From NCBI GenBank assembly GCA_002102555.1, contig MCFL01000035.1, forward strand, positions 225,133-289,132: a stretch of DNA of 64,000 nucleotides. The letters run 5' to 3'. The translations under genes were made by a program, and so were the position numbers. The notes under the pieces are model-generated. The model did no database searches. It saw only the letters and a list, made by a program, of their open reading frames with translations, and was not told the origin of the DNA. This document shows positions 11,524 to 26,760 of this stretch, piece by piece. Source of the DNA: Catenaria anguillulae PL171. Its lineage: Eukaryota > Blastocladiomycota > Blastocladiomycetes > Blastocladiales > Catenariaceae. Position 1 is the stretch's first letter; each line of letters begins with the position of its first letter.

Positions 11524-12677
11524 ATGGCCGACGCGTCCAAGTCAAAGTCGGCCTCTGCGCCTCCGTCGCCCGCAAAGCCCAACCGTGGCACCAGCGCCAG
11601 TCCGCAAAAGTCCAATCTGCCCGACATTCCACACCACACGCAAGTGGAAGGCATTCCGATTGCCGCAAAGTTCAAAGGCCCCGGTCCAGTCTACTCGCTA
11701 CCGCCTACGATCGGAATCAATGCAAAGTACATTGGACAGCGTGCGCCGGCGTTTTCGTTTGGCGTTAAGATTCCATTGAAAGCCGGTACGCCCTTTCTGA
11801 GAATAAAATCAAACTGGCCGTGTCGCTTTCACTTTTGCCTAACGGGCGTATTTCTTGTTTCACATAAACAGCCTCAATCGGTCCCGGCCCAGCTGCATTC
11901 TCTCCACGTGTCCCGGTCAAGGCCCTTCGTTTTCTCTCCAGGGTGGATTCAAAAAGGTCCGATCCGACGGCCGCGCAGTCATCTTTCACGCCAACCCAAA
12001 TGCTGGCCCCGCCGAAGTGGACCTCGATAATCCCGGCCCGGCAAAGTATCAAGTCACGGCCACAAACTCGGTGGTTCCACGTGCACCCGCCTACACCATC
12101 ACGTCACGCCCACCGCCCGAAAAACGTACGTTTTTTTTTGTGTCTCTCTGTGATGCGACACGCGACACATGAGGCTGACTTGTCGGTTGTTCAATTTCCA
12201 TTCATTGACGTAGCGCCGGCAATCCCCGGACCCGCAGCTTACTGTCCACCGACATCGGTCGGCATGAAGCAAATCACAGTGGCGAGCTCGCCCGCGCCGA
12301 CCATTGCACCCGGCCGCACAGTCAAAATGGAGGACAAGTCGCCTGGTCCCGCGGCTTACCAGCCCGTGAGTCCAAACAAGCTCGGGTTGGCGCCACCGGC
12401 GTATTCGCTGGGTAGAAGGTGGGACAAGGACAGTGAGCTTGGATATGGTCCGTGCTTTTCCTGTTTTTACTGCTCCTTGACAGTGAGAGCGACGACTGAT
12501 TGTGTGCCGCGATTGCGGTTTTAAGATGTAGCCAAAACCATCCCGGGACCGGGGGCGTACAATCCAACACTCAGGAACAAGAGTGCGGCGCCCATGTACT
12601 CGTTTAGGCAAAAGCATTCCGAGTATGAGCATTTTGTGCCCGACGATGAGAGTGGGAATGGACCCCTGATTCTGTAA
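11524..12677 (+). CDS. ODF3/CIMAP-like SHIPPO-repeat flagellar protein (one frameshift)
   Basis: Sperm-tail PG-rich (SHIPPO) proteins coat or line flagellar microtubules. Four exons (11524-11785, 11872-12125, 12214-12447, 12532-12677) are joined over introns of 84-88 bases. Repeated Pro-Gly-Pro units are visible: GPGPVYSLPPTIG, IGPGPAAFSPRVP, DNPGPAKYQV, IPGPAAYCPP, SPGPAAYQPV and IPGPGAYNP, often followed by RAPAFSFG-like or PAYTI blocks. In exon 2 the frame must change after VPVKA, where the matching continuation FSLQGGFKKVRSDG is read one frame away. A C run at 11923-11925 appears one base short. Total exon length (896) is one base short of 299 codons, consistent with this. About 298 residues. 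Divergent partner of the FAM166-like gene. Confidence 0.85.
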
Positions 12678-13877
12678 TGGTGGATGAGCGAGCTGGTTGC
12701 TGATAGAACAAGGTGTTGCGTTTGGTTCTTTGCCCATGGTTGTCGATGTTGGTTGGGAGTGTTTCTCTTGTTTTCTGGATTCTGTTGTCCATTTTTTTCT
12801 TTTTCGGTTCGTTTGCTGCTCGGTTCGATTGTGTATGCACCCTACTTATCATAACCCGCTTCCCATTACCAACTGCTTCTGAAATGATCCAATGTGCTGC
12901 CGACATTATGTACTCCAAGTGCACCCTCTCTTCGTTCTGTGAGTCGCGACTAGCCCAGGTTGGCTTCACATGTACCATTGCCAAACCGGGAAAATGTGCA
13001 AACGCGAGCTTCCATCATCCTCTAATGTGGACAAACATGACTCTCGTCGGACGACACCATTCTCAAGTCTTCAATGATATTTCAATACTTATTGCTCTCG
13101 GACGCGCTGGGTTTGTGCACCACTGCACACCAAAGTTAACACAGGAATCAGCGACAGCACGAGCTGCTAGTTCCCGGTCCCTGGCACATCCCAGTCCACG
13201 GCTGGCGACCACTCTAAACCATCGCGCCTTACGCAACCAACAACGCCCCCCCCCCCCAGACCCAATGCGGCCCCAACCGTCCCATGAGCCAAGCAGGTCA
13301 CTCTATGTAGTTCATCCAAATGCCGCCAAGGTTGAGGTACATTGGATTCTTGCTGCCGTTGCTGCTGCGCAATTGTTTCTCGTGGTCGTATTTCTTCTTA
13401 CGGAGATGACTTGTCCCTTCCTCACCTCTCCACCTTGTTTTTTCCCGTCCGCTCCCCACCACTTTGTGTTGGCCGTGTCAGTGAGCATGGGCGTAAGATG
13501 AACTGTCGGTTTTTGCCGATGAATTGCAGCCGCTTGAAATCATTCACCGAGACCTGAGGACAACACATGTGCACATCAGCGCGTCAGCGCTATGGCAGGC
13601 CAAAACAAGGGTAGAGGGCCGAATTGTGTCCATTTCATTTCCCAGGTTGGGCATCCGTTTGGTTTGCGCCACTGTGCCACGTCGATTCGGATACGCATCG
13701 AAGGCCGCCGAACAAACGTTTCGCCGATCGTTTTGTCAGCGAAGCGAAACACGATCAATTGCAGAACTTCATTCAAATTGGAATCACTTGCTGTATCCTT
13801 GCTCCACTTCGCGGCAACACGCAGCACAACTCGACGCATTCTCTCCCGCGACCCGCAATCCACGCCCTCCCGCCATC
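12678..13877. other. Intergenic region upstream of CDC48
   Basis: This 1.2-kb gap holds a C run at about 13245-13254 and open frames without motifs. The CDC48 promoter and 5' UTR should lie in its right part. No RNA gene was recognised. Confidence 0.4.
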
Positions 13878-16611
<2,734 letters not shown>

Positions 16612-17652
16612 ACCAATCCTCCAGTCAAGTTTGTATATGTTCCCTTCCCCTCAAGGTGATTGGCGGTTGAGCACCATTCCTGTTTTGTTGTTGCCTTTTT
16701 CCTCCTGATCTGCATCCTTGTTTTCTCTTTCATCTCCGAATGTATTTGTGATGTTTTCCTCCCTCCCGTCATGCACCCCCCCACTTCCTCACCCCCATGT
16801 TGATTGATGGATGTGCTGTGCATGCGTGTGTTGTAGCAAGGCTCGCTATCCATGTTCTTTTCTTCTCTTGCCCTGTCCCCTTTTGGCTTTTTCACTTTGT
16901 CAATTGCTTGTCTCGCCGCATGTCAAGGATCAAAAAGATTGTATCGGCATTTCCATGTGATTTTCAGTGCCTTTGCTGACCGGAGCATCCCATCGCACAT
17001 CAGCATAGTTGGGCTGAATCGCGGCCTGCGTTTCGACGATGCCATCTAAGACAAGGCGGCCGGCGTCTGATTGCGAGCGTTGAGCAAGAAATCTTCAAGT
17101 CGTGATCTCTGCAACTCTCGCCATTCATTCCCGCCGCTCCACATTGTCGAGATTCCCGCCTTCCACCAGTCTGGGGTCATGTTCCGGTTGGCGTGAGCTG
17201 CTTTTGTATGTAGTTCGCCAGATCCTAGCATGGACTCGGGCAGCAACCTGACCTTCGACCACCTCAGTCGCCCACTGCGAGACAAATGGCGTCAAGTCAC
17301 AGTTGCCACCCTGTTGCTTGAAGGTAACCGCTGACAGAAGGGCCGCCAGACGAGGATATGAGCGAGCGCAACCCTCAACCGCACCGGCAGTCAGCATCAC
17401 AGATGCCTGCGAATATATCACCGCAACGAAAGCTTCAATCAATGTATATGTACATGCTTAGATATGGAAAGCCACGCTGGCCAGACAACGCTCTGCCGCT
17501 GAGCCAACCTCTCTACCTGCTGCCTCCCTTGCCCTTAGCCCTCGTGGTGCATTCCAATGCGAGTAACGGTTGCCCATGTGGCAAAAGATCCCGGCCAACT
17601 ATGCCCGCCACAGCTCAACCCCTCACGCGCGCTACCCAATTCCCGAACTCAT
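16612..17652. other. Convergent intergenic region, CDC48 and RasGEF 3' ends
   Basis: CDC48 and the RasGEF gene end towards each other across 1.04 kb. The left part is T/C-rich and is probably the CDC48 3' UTR. I see no gene or clear terminator signal. Confidence 0.4.
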
Positions 17653-20600
17653 TCAACTCCTGGGCTCTGCCGCCAGACTTTTCGCATACGCCACCTCCTC
17701 ATCCAACACCTTGTACCTCCGCACATACGCCATGATCTCGGGCACGGGCTCCAAGTTGTACCAGCACTGGTCCTGGAACTCTTGCCACTCGAGCACGTGC
17801 TGTGCCATCTTGTGGCACCGGGTAAAGTGCACCATGCCATTGTCCATGTGTGTCTTTGTCACCGTGTCGACAAACACGAGGTCGGTTTGGAGCAGGCCCG
17901 GGAACGGGATCAGGGGCGGGTCGGCGGTGCGGAGCTCTTTGCGCAAGGATTTGTGGTTAAGGTCGGGCGAGACGCGGGATGTGAGGGTGTCGAGAAGCTT
18001 GAGGGACTTGCGCGGAACGAGCTAGGTTGCGTATGTGTGTAAGCGGATTATGAGTGCAAAACGGTGAGAATGAGCTGTTTGGGAGCGCAAATATCCGTAA
18101 CGTCGACACGTACGCCTTTGGTTTTTCTCAACCGATGTACTGCACTTGATGCGAGCGCAGCAAGCACCTCCTTGAGCCCGTTGAAGTTGTTGAGCTTGGC
18201 GAGTTCCTACGCAATTTCAGCCGAGTCAGTTTCAATGTGCCACGACACGCTGGGCTCAGAATCCCCAACGCACCGAAGCCAACACGATAAACCGCTCAAA
18301 CATGGCCGCCCGCGACTTGACGTCGCGCACGCTGACAATCTCGGACACGACCCATTGGACCACATGATTGGACCACCGCGTCATGCGCATGAGCGTCGGG
18401 GCGGCCTGGTCCTTGTCCTTTTGCAGCCACTTGAGTCCCACAAGCTCCATGGGCTACACCGCAATTTTGCACATGCCAGTAAGTCATCACGCGGTTGAAC
18501 AGTTGTGACAGGGTCACACGTACTGAAATGGCTCGAAACATGTCTGCCTCCATGAGCGTCAATTGCCTAGCCACCTCTACCATCTCCAAATCCGCCAACT
18601 TGATCACCACGCCCAATGTCCCGCCACCTGCACCTCCATCCGCACCCATGCCAGCCCCCGATCCACCCGCGCCGCCTGCGCCGCCCGCAATCGCACCCGA
18701 CATTGACCCGCGCCGGACGGATCCGCGCGACGACAACCACGACGGCGTGGTGAGCGCAGCAAGCGTCGATCCCGTCGACGTCGACCCACCGTCGTCCACG
18801 CCTGCGATCTCTGGGCCAGTGGACGATGCCAGTGTCGATGCAGATGCGCTCGTCACAAGCACGCCCGCGGGGCCACCCGTAGCGCCACTCGACAAGACCA
18901 TGCCACCGCCGCCACCAGCGGTCGCCGCAGTTGATGCCGCCGTCGGCGCAGCACGTCGCAGGTACTTTGGTATAATGGGTTTGGGCGGATCGGGCACCGA
19001 GCCACTTCCCGATCCGCCTCCGCTGGCGGCGCCGCCAGGGATCAGGTGAGGGATGCGCGTCTTTTTGGTCGCGGGCGACTTTGGCAGGCCCGCGGCAGCG
19101 TCAAAGTCCCAGGGCGAGATGAGCCGTGTTTGGACGAGCTCTTCGATGCGCGGGACAACAGCCGCTTGGTCGTCGGGCGTGAGACGGTCATGTAAAAACG
19201 CCATGGCGCGTTTGAGCAGAGCGTTGTTGCTGGTGCATGACAATCCGTCAGGCGCGTGAGTCGGGAAGAAAGGGGAATGGAGTGGAGAAACACATGGAGG
19301 GAAATGTACCTGGCGAAATCGGGCCAGTAGCGGCTCATCCAGTCGTGCAACAGGTCGCCGATTCGTAGTACTATGGCCGAGTTGCCTGGCATGTAGGCTG
19401 CCTCGAGCTTGTCGAGAAACTGGTCGGGCGTCATAAACTCGCGGAACGTGAGCAAGAATGTGGCGCGGAACGGATAATCTACACATGTACGCTCGTGAGC
19501 TTTGAACAACCAAAGCAAACGCAGCTCGGAAGGACAGGGAGCGTACCAACAGGATGGCCAACCACGAGCCTTTCGACCAACTTCTCGGGCACAGCCGCCT
19601 TGATTGCGCGCTCGCCCGATACGCCCGCAGGTCCAAACACAATGAGCCCCTGATTCACGTCGCGATCGTCTGCCGCGGCTTGTACAGCCTCGTTTTCCCG
19701 CAGCATGTGCCGGTACAGATCCTCGCGCAGTGTGGGCAGCGACCGGCGTAGGGCTTCGAGATCGCGCTCGAGCTGCGAGTTGGACTGTTCGGCGAGTCTG
19801 AGCTTGTCTGCGAGTTGCAGGTTGGCGGCTTCGAGAGCGGCGAGCTTGTCAATGTGTTCATCTTCAGTACACGCACCGACTGCTGGGGGAGTGTCTACAT
19901 GTGTGTCGGTCGATACGGACCCGTCGGCGGTAGCCATGGTTGGTGTTGGCGGAACCGACTCGCCCGCGCCTCCGCCACCAGGAAAATCCAAGGGGCCGAC
20001 GACTGATTTCAGGCTCTTGAGTGACATTTGCCGCTGCAGCTCGTGCATATGCCGCGCTTGCGACTGCTTGAGCTGTGAGATTTCCTTGCGGTGCGCATCA
20101 GCCAACTGGGCAAGTTGATTGTGCAATGCGGCGTCCTTTGCCTCCAAATCACGCTCGAGGGCGCGCACGTGCCGGCGCAACGTGGCTGCCGTGAGCGACA
20201 AGTGCTCGTTTTCTTCGAGCAGGTATTGCAGCTGTGTGGCCTTGCTTGCTCGCCCATCAACGTCTGCGTCAGCCGCATCGTTAAAGGATGTTGTGGTTGC
20301 TGTGGATGCGGCAGACGAGTAGAGCGAATCGCGAATGGCGCTCCTTGCGGCTGACTCGAATCCGGTCGCGGAATGCGCCAGTGCAACGACCAGGTCGTGT
20401 AGCTGGCCGACATCTGTTGGCAACGCCGCGCACAGGACTGTGCGTGCGGGCGAATCGGGCGAGAGATCGAGTGGCGGGTTGGATGCAAAGTGCTGGCGGT
20501 ACGCCAGGCGTATGGGTTCCGAGTCGATCAGGTCGTAGGGCGAGTGACCTGCCGAGTTGCGCGGGTGAAAGGGCAGGGATCCTGCGCCGAGCAAGAGGGA

Positions 20601-20939
20601 GACAGATGTGGCGTGATTGAGTTGCGTGGCAAGATGCAAGGGCGTGTTGCCGCGCGAGTCGGTGGCGTGAATGAGTTTGGGGAATGTAGGGAGGAGAAGG
20701 CGGAGGCAAGGGTCGTGCCCGAGAAGGGCGGCAATGTGGAGCGGTGACTTTCCGTCGTGAGTTGACCCTATTGACGCTGTTGAGAGTGGTGTTGCAAAGT
20801 TGGAAAGGAGCGAGTCGAGGAGATTGGCGTCGTTGCTGGCGACGGCCATGAGGATCGGATTGGTGGCAGCATTGGTCGATACGTTCTCGAGAGTGACGAC
20901 CGCCATTGCGGAATCCACGCCCGCCGCTGGCAGGTCCAT
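17653..20939 (-). CDS. Ankyrin-repeat, coiled-coil Ras guanine-nucleotide exchange factor
   Basis: RasGEFs load GTP on Ras-family GTPases. Six exons (20939-19547, 19478-19310, 19229-18524, 18453-18274, 18206-18114, 18021-17653) join in frame to 969 residues. Residues about 60-145 hold ankyrin repeats (GKSPLHIAALLGHDP, RGNTPLHLATQLNHA). Residues about 235-310 are a coiled coil (LEENEHLSLTAATLRRHV, LERDLEAKDAALHNQLAQL), and a second heptad stretch follows near 370-425. A RasGEF N-domain starts around 450 (EKLVERLVVGHPVDYPFRA, TFLLTFREFMTPDQFL), split by an intron. A Ser/Gly-rich linker of about 200 residues precedes the catalytic domain: PMELVGLKWLQKDKD, NHVVQWVVSEI, ELAKLNNFNGLKEVLAAL, HRLRKTK, PFPGLLQTDLVFVD. 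No indels. An in-frame ATG at 20939 is chosen; upstream codons lack support. Ankyrin plus RasGEF is an uncommon pairing. Confidence 0.92.
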
Positions 20940-21322
20940 GATGTGGTGATCGTCCGTCGTCTGTCGAGTGCGCTGCTGCTTGACAGGAGGTTGGCGGTCA
21001 GGTGGAGTGTGTTGGACCAAACAGGTTGGCGTATTGGGTCGACTTGACTTGAGAGGTGATAGTAGCGGGTCTCCAGAGTCGAATGCTCAGGGTCGAATAG
21101 CCGGATGCCATGGCATTTCCAAAGATTTCAGTTTCAGCGATATTGTGAGTTGTTGGTTGTTGGTTGTCATGCAAGGCAAACCATACAGAAGCAGAAGCGA
21201 GAAACCACATGAGCTCAGTCACCGTCACCCAAGCCGCTCCGAGTCCCACTCGGCACTAGCACAGCCGAATATTCAAGAGAAGGGAGTGTTGGATTTTGGT
21301 ACACAAGGCGCACATGCTTGCT
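20940..21322. other. RasGEF upstream region
   Basis: This 383-base gap lies between the RasGEF start and the stop of the RbfA-like gene, both on the minus strand. It should contain the RasGEF promoter. No motif was identified. Confidence 0.35.
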
Positions 21323-22401
21323 CTACACACGCCTCAGCAAATCAATCCTTGGCCCTTCATCGTGACCCGCACTCGATCCAGAACCCCCACTTGCCTGCAA
21401 CAAGTCCACCTTGACGCCATCCTCGACTTCCAATAAAGTCATCTTGCCCAAGTCCTCGGCCTCCACGCCGGCCGCCTGCTCGCTCGCAACAATGAGCTCC
21501 TCCTCAACTATATCCAGCAGCAACTCGAGCGACGTATCCCTTCGCATAAACACAATCTTTGGCACCTCGGCCTTGCGCAACTTGAGCCGCGTCTGCAGCG
21601 CCCGCTTGACCGTCTTTGCCATGCCGTTCAGCTCGTCCACCAAGTACTCCTATACACGCACACAAGCACCCCCGCAACATTGGATTCGTTCGTTAGAGCG
21701 ACACAACCTACCCCAAGAAAAAGGGATGAAAAAAAGTGGGTACATTATCCATCAACATGGCACTCTGCATCTGGTCCACGGGCACCCACCATACAGTCAC
21801 CTTGCCGCTTGCCGCCACATCAATCTTGTCCACACGCCATGACGGCGCTTCGCCCGTCTCGGCGCACACGCCGAAATGCGGATCGTACAGAATGTCATGA
21901 ATGGCGCGAGACACTCGCTGGGCCATTTTCTTGGATACCCGGTGTTTGTCGCTGTTGGCAAGCAAATCGTGGGTGCCCGATGCGAGCAGCGAGGATGAAG
22001 GGGACGTCCAAGGCTGTTTTGTTTTGTGTGTGTGACATGTTGTCAATTCCCATGTACCAATCAATCCAGACATGTGGGTTCGAGCATACCTCTGGCGGGC
22101 GAGGTTCAGACACTTTAGCGTCCCGCTTTTGCTGCCGCTTGGACGGAAACAAGTACTTGTGGAACTTGCCCGGGACGGAAAACTCGTCGACAATGGTGCG
22201 CAGATCCGGGTTGTTGTCGACTTGCTCCTGGATGTGCTTTTGCAAGCGAATGTAGCGGACTTGGGTGGCAACCCGAAGTGGAGAGATAGCTGTTGCGGCA
22301 ACGGATCTTGTGGGAGCCATACAGCGAGCGATGGCCGTTGCCGACGGGGATGACGGCGACAGCGACAGCAAGGGGGCGGGGCGAAGTGCGGCAGAGTACA
22401 T
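21323..22401 (-). CDS. RbfA-like ribosome-binding factor, probably mitochondrial
   Basis: RbfA matures the small ribosomal subunit. Exons 22401-22090, 22013-21744 and 21649-21323 (introns of 76 and 94 bases, phase 0) give 302 residues. The N-terminus is rich in Ala, Ser, Pro and Arg with few acidic residues, typical of a mitochondrial presequence. Then come KHIQEQVDNNPDLRTIVDE and a central Ser-rich linker. The RbfA fold follows: RVSRAIHDILYDPHFGVC, VDKIDVAASGKVTVWWVPV, ELNGMAKTVKRALQTRLKLR and VPKIVFMRRDTSLELLLDI, matching the beta-alpha-beta order and the LR..PxIxF.xDxS signature. An acidic C-terminal extension follows. Open and intact. Its role in mitoribosome assembly is inferred from family and presequence. 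Confidence 0.75.
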
Positions 22402-23720
22402 GGTCAAGGTTCAAGGTCGGGAGGAATGCCAAAAGTCAATTCATGGATTGCATGCACAGCTAATCAGTCCGGTTTCGTCATGGACGCAGGACGACTGCCC
22501 CATATGTCGCTCTCGGACGAGTACAGATGAGTTGGATCGGCGGCTGTTGAAGAAGAGTTGAAGTGCTTCTACGAACTTTCCGTGGCCTATCTGAAGTCAT
22601 TCCATCGGTATCCCGCATGATGTAGGTATGTATTATCATTGACGGTACATTTCGTGCAAAAAAAAAGGAAATCTAAGAAGAAAACATCAATTCACCATCC
22701 GCCGCCTATCCATGGGCCCACCCACGCTCATGTGTGTGGCGAGTCCAGGTCAGTACATTGGGCGACAACAATACCCATGGTGGGCAAGTGGGGAAGCCAA
22801 TGGTGTGCCCCGGCCGTGTCCCACCGATGTGAGACCGATTGAATTAGCTGCATCTGTACCTACCCGCCCACTCACGCTACGGCGCATCCACACCGTTTCG
22901 CATCCACCATCTACAACGTATCGATAACGTGGATCAAGACCCCGCGGCCGGCACCGGTCGAGAAGGCAGCGTCTGCGGGACGGGGAGCCATTTTCAACCG
23001 CGGCTGCGGGCCGTGGGCGTTTCATGGTGGGTTTCAGCGCAAAGCGAAGAGAGAGGAACTTGTCAGGCAAGTGGAGCTGGGACCGAGGTACCTCTGGAAA
23101 AGCCCGCGATCTGGGACCAGGGTTCAAGTAATAAATATTGTCATGACAGTCTGTCATGTGCAGGCAAGGCCATGACCTTTCCCACGGCTGGCCTGTGTTG
23201 CGGCCAAACGAGATACTCATTGGTTTGGTTGCATAGAAGGTCTTGGCTTTCCACGAAGAACGAGTAGAGATATTGGGTGCTGGGAGTTTCCGTCGTAGTC
23301 GTTTCTTTTGTGTGTTTTGCTTATAATGTTTTGACCTCCCCCCATCTTCAGTTTCGTTCCTCAGAGTCCCTTTGCCTGCACCCATTCTTGCCTCCTCTGT
23401 GCCAGTCGTACTGAGCATCAGTGTGGAGACGTGAGAAATCGCGGCAAGGACCGGGCTCGACCACACGTCATCACAATATTGGTCCAACCAAAACCGGCGC
23501 AATGTTTTGCCCCGATCAGGCTGTTCAGGCATTTTTTTTTGGGTTTCTGTGAAAATGATCTCAGATCGCGACTCAGTGCACATAGGCCAAACCCCATTTT
23601 GACAGGGCAATCTCCACCCACTTCTCTTTTGCCTTGGGCGGCGGCGGCGGCCTCATAGCAGAGTGCCGTGCCACCCGCCGCCAAGCATATTCATATGATT
23701 TGCCAGAACAAATTCACCCA
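22402..23720. other. Intergenic region upstream of the RbfA-like gene
   Basis: This 1.3-kb gap contains one long minus-strand open frame (about 23610-22750) lacking an ATG at its start and any recognisable motif. I did not call it. It runs up to the inverted repeat that begins at 23721. Confidence 0.35.
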
Positions 23721-23965
23721 CTGCATTGTGATCGATCTCTCCACGTCGGTCAGGCTGCTGTGATCGTTCGATGTTCCATCGCTTGATCGCTTGCGTGTGA
23801 GACAAGAGAACACGATCTCACGATCCTATACGATCCTTCACTCTGACAAGATTTGATGGGTATGTACGCAAATGCTTGTTGGTCAAGGGTGGGTACATGT
23901 ACATGTGTGGGTGACCAATCGCCAAAACAAAAACAGACACAAGAACGACATCATGATCATCCGTC
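23721..23965 (+). repeat. Copy A of a dispersed inverted repeat
   Basis: This segment matches the minus strand of 29347-29603 over about 250 bases with short gaps. Near-identical blocks include CTTGATCGCTTG, GTGAGACAAGAGAACACGAT, TACGCAAATGCTTGTTGGTC and GTGACCAATCGCCAAAAC. It ends three bases before the stop codon of the unrecognised gene at 23969. I see no coding potential, terminal repeat structure or poly(A) end that would name a class. Confidence 0.85.
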
Positions 23966-23968
23966 CAA

Positions 23969-24912
23969 CTAGGAGCTATCGCTTTCCTCGTCTTGACTCT
24001 CCTCCTCCATCTCACACTCACACTCGCCCACGGGCACAGGCGTCATCTCGGACACTGCACGCGCATCCGACGCTGCATATACCAATGCAGGGCGAGCCAA
24101 GTGTCCAGCAAACACAACAAAACACCAATCCCCCTCATCCTTGTACTCGTTGTCCAAGTCCCACTCCCCAGCCACGCTGCACCCAACCTGCCTCACCGAC
24201 ACACCGCCCCACTCAAGCAACCGGCCGTGCTCTTGATGGTCAAACCATTCCAAGACACACGCCGAAACGTATGCACGCTTGTCCGCGTCGACTTGGGCTT
24301 GCGCCTCGACGCGCAACCTGCTCGACATTTTGCGAGTGTTGGTCGTGGCGGGAAAAACGGACGCCAGGACAGCACCAAAGGTCGATGGCGCGATCGACGC
24401 AGTGTCCTTGTTGGCGGCGAGGTCCCGGGCCAGAGTGGTGCAGGGCGACCTTTTTGGCGTAGCGAGAATGGCGGCGGTGATGGTTGCCAGTTGCCGGACG
24501 AATGGTGTGTTGTCCGACTGGTCGCGGTCATGATGCGTCGGGTCAGGTTGCGAGTGCGCGAGCGAGAATGTCGTGGCGGATGAGTCGCCAGCATTTGAGC
24601 CGTTGGCTTGGGCGGCCAGGATCCCTTGATGGATCACATCGGCGAGCATCATCACATGAAGCAGTTTGACTTGTGACCGGGTCTGAAGACATGAAAACAC
24701 AAACAAGAATCGTCAACATCGCGACTTTCAAGCATCATTGCGATCGAAATGGACGCAATGTCGCGACACGTCAAAGTTGTTCGCAGACAGCTCGGAATAG
24801 TTTCAATTCCGCAAGCCAAGTAAGTATGTACCTTATGAATGGGGGCGGCGCGGTGCTCTTGAGCATCCATCGACGTTGGCGTGCTGGTGACGGTGTGGTG
24901 AGAAGCGATCAT
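23969..24912 (-). CDS. Unrecognised protein, acidic C-terminus
   Basis: Exons 24912-24832 and 24682-23969 join in phase 0 over a 149-base intron, longer than others here, giving 264 residues. After a short Ser/Thr-rich start comes SQVKLLHVMMLADVIHQGI, then a Ser/His linker, FVRQLATITAAILATPK, and MSSRLRVEAQAQVDADKR. A conserved-looking segment follows: AYVSACVLEWFDHQEHGRL, then LEWGGVSVRQV, with WCFVVFAGHLARPALVYA after it. The end is acidic (ECECEMEEESQDEESDSS). No family recognised. Stretches at 24920-25260 also look partly coding on the minus strand (AFFQRLSLCIAVELTHNVEG and LEVLNAHVKRFIASY), so more 5' exons may exist, but I could not join them. The stop lies directly next to repeat copy A. 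Confidence 0.5.
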
Positions 24913-26599
24913 CTTGGTAAATGTGGATGCTGAGGATGTCCAAATTGGAAGGGGCCGGGCAGCTGATAATTGAACCTTGTGTGAATGGAATTGGCGAGAC
25001 CAGTATCGAGAAGAATGGCATTCAATAACTTGCAATGAACCTTTTCACATGGGCATTCAAAACCTCAAGGTGCGACGATGCTGGATTTTCTCGCTGCCTA
25101 GTCCTTTTACAGGTGTGGCCTTGGCAAGGACTCCATCACTCCCCTCGACGTTGTGTGTGAGCTCAACAGCAATGCAGAGCGAAAGGCGCTGAAAAAAGGC
25201 AAGTCGTTCGTCGCTTGTCGCCCCCGCCCCGCCGGCTTGTAAAACCACGATGAAGATCAACAATCATGACTGAATATGATTTGTGATTTTGAACCTCACT
25301 CCTCCGAGACGCTTGTTGCCTGCCATTCTCCATTCTCCGCGGGCGAATCATCATCCTCATCAGTCTGCTGATCCAGTCACTATCAGCGCCAAGATACCCC
25401 GCAAGCGACGGGTAACAAGGGTTTTGTATGACAATAAGGCATAAGCGCCGAACGATGAACGAAAAAGGCGGCATCCTGTCAGGCGCAAGGCGCTGATTGT
25501 GCAGCCGATGTGCGGGGAACATGAGCATGGGAACGGCAGAAGACCGACAAACGTTGCTGCAAGCGATGCGAACGCGTCATTCAAGGCGATGGACCACTTG
25601 CTTCTTCTTCATCGCCACACCAGACTAAAAGCAACCGACATCCGCTAGGCCCTCAAGAGCTGAATGAAAATCCAAACAGTCAATGAATGAATACATACAT
25701 TGGGGCTGTTCCCCAAGACCGTGTACCGCCATGAGTAGAGCAACAAGTCATCGGCTGCCTTCAGGTATCATACTTACAGCGAGCATGGAAACTGCACCTC
25801 GCCGCCGTCCAACACGCGTTCAGCTCAAGACGTTCAAGTCCGACACCTGCCGCTGCCTCGCTCGCCGTGGGCCCATTTACGCATGACGCATGACGCATCA
25901 CCTTCAGTCAAGAAACCCTATTCGAAAAGTCAAGCATGTCATGGGCTCACTGAAGATAATGGAGCACGAAGACTTGGCGCATCAAAGCGTGAAGGCCTGC
26001 CTCACAAGGTCTACATACGTGCGGGGGTTCCACAAAACACTATCACGAGAATGGCAAGGCAAAAGCTTGCGCCTGCTTGCGCGGAAAGGGAACAACAAGT
26101 GCTGTGTCGAGTTGGACGCGCGTTCACACTTTTCAGTCATCGCTATGCCTTGCATCGATCCACAAAGGCCTAGATTCGCTCGCTAGTATCTTATCTGCCC
26201 TCCGCTCTCTCCTAGCTGCAAATTTCTCACTTAGAGCAAGTCAATCCTCTCAAAAGGCGTGGCTGGCCTGTGGCCCGGCCGCCGAGCCAACATTTCCAGC
26301 ACTCCATCTCAACGCGACCTGACGGCCACAGGCTAACACTCACGATGCGGGCATTTATTCACAAGCCTCTCCCTGACCGGCCTCATCGATTCGTTCGAGC
26401 CAAGCAACAGCATTGCCCACACTGCCTCTACAACCTTGCCGCGTCCGGTGCATGGCACCTTTTTTTTTATGGTCGATTTGCCATTCTCACCCTTGTGTTT
26501 TTCTTTTGCCTTGCTCCATTTCCCATGCCACGACCCCCAAAATCCAAAATCAGTCAGTCCCACTGCATCTCATTGGATACATACCCTGCGGTGTGTGTA
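24913..26599. other. Gene-poor tract, left part
   Basis: Apart from possible upstream exons of the preceding gene at 24920-25260, I see no supportable gene. A short tandem of GCATGAC lies near 25883-25900. Confidence 0.4.
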
Positions 26600-26760
26600 C
26601 AAACCGACAATGTTGGCCTTAGGAGTATTCAACCGACCCACCTACTGCGACCCGATTGGCTTCGTGGGCATATCCTTTAGGACCCGGATGTGTCACATGG
26701 ATCAAGGAGGCGTTTTCAACAAATCTATTCGGAAGACTCTCTACGATTCTTGCATGACGT
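26600..26760 (+). repeat. Degenerate direct repeat, copy 1
   Basis: This segment is clearly related to 27547-27681. Shared blocks, in the same order, include AAACCGAC, TTGGCCTT, GCGACCCGAT, AGGAGGCG, TCGGAAGACT and CTACGATTCTTGCATGACG. Downstream of both copies is a C/T-rich stretch with a recurring GTGCCG element. It could be an old duplication of a non-coding tract or a decayed element. Confidence 0.7.

Noticed and set aside
12713-13501. A 262-codon plus-strand frame before CDC48
   Set aside because: Built across C/T-rich and homopolymer sequence without motifs; more likely CDC48 upstream region.
18495-19049. A 184-codon plus-strand frame opposite the RasGEF linker
   Set aside because: Shadow of the Ser/Gly-rich linker; Pro/Ala-rich composition follows from it.
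22750-23610. A 286-codon open minus-strand frame
   Set aside because: It begins without ATG, has no motif or compositional domain structure, and lies between a gene promoter and a repeat. Chance open frames of this length occur in G+C-rich DNA.
25883-25910. Short GCATGAC tandem as a CRISPR-like or origin repeat
   Set aside because: Only two to three copies without spacers, in a eukaryotic genome; no support.
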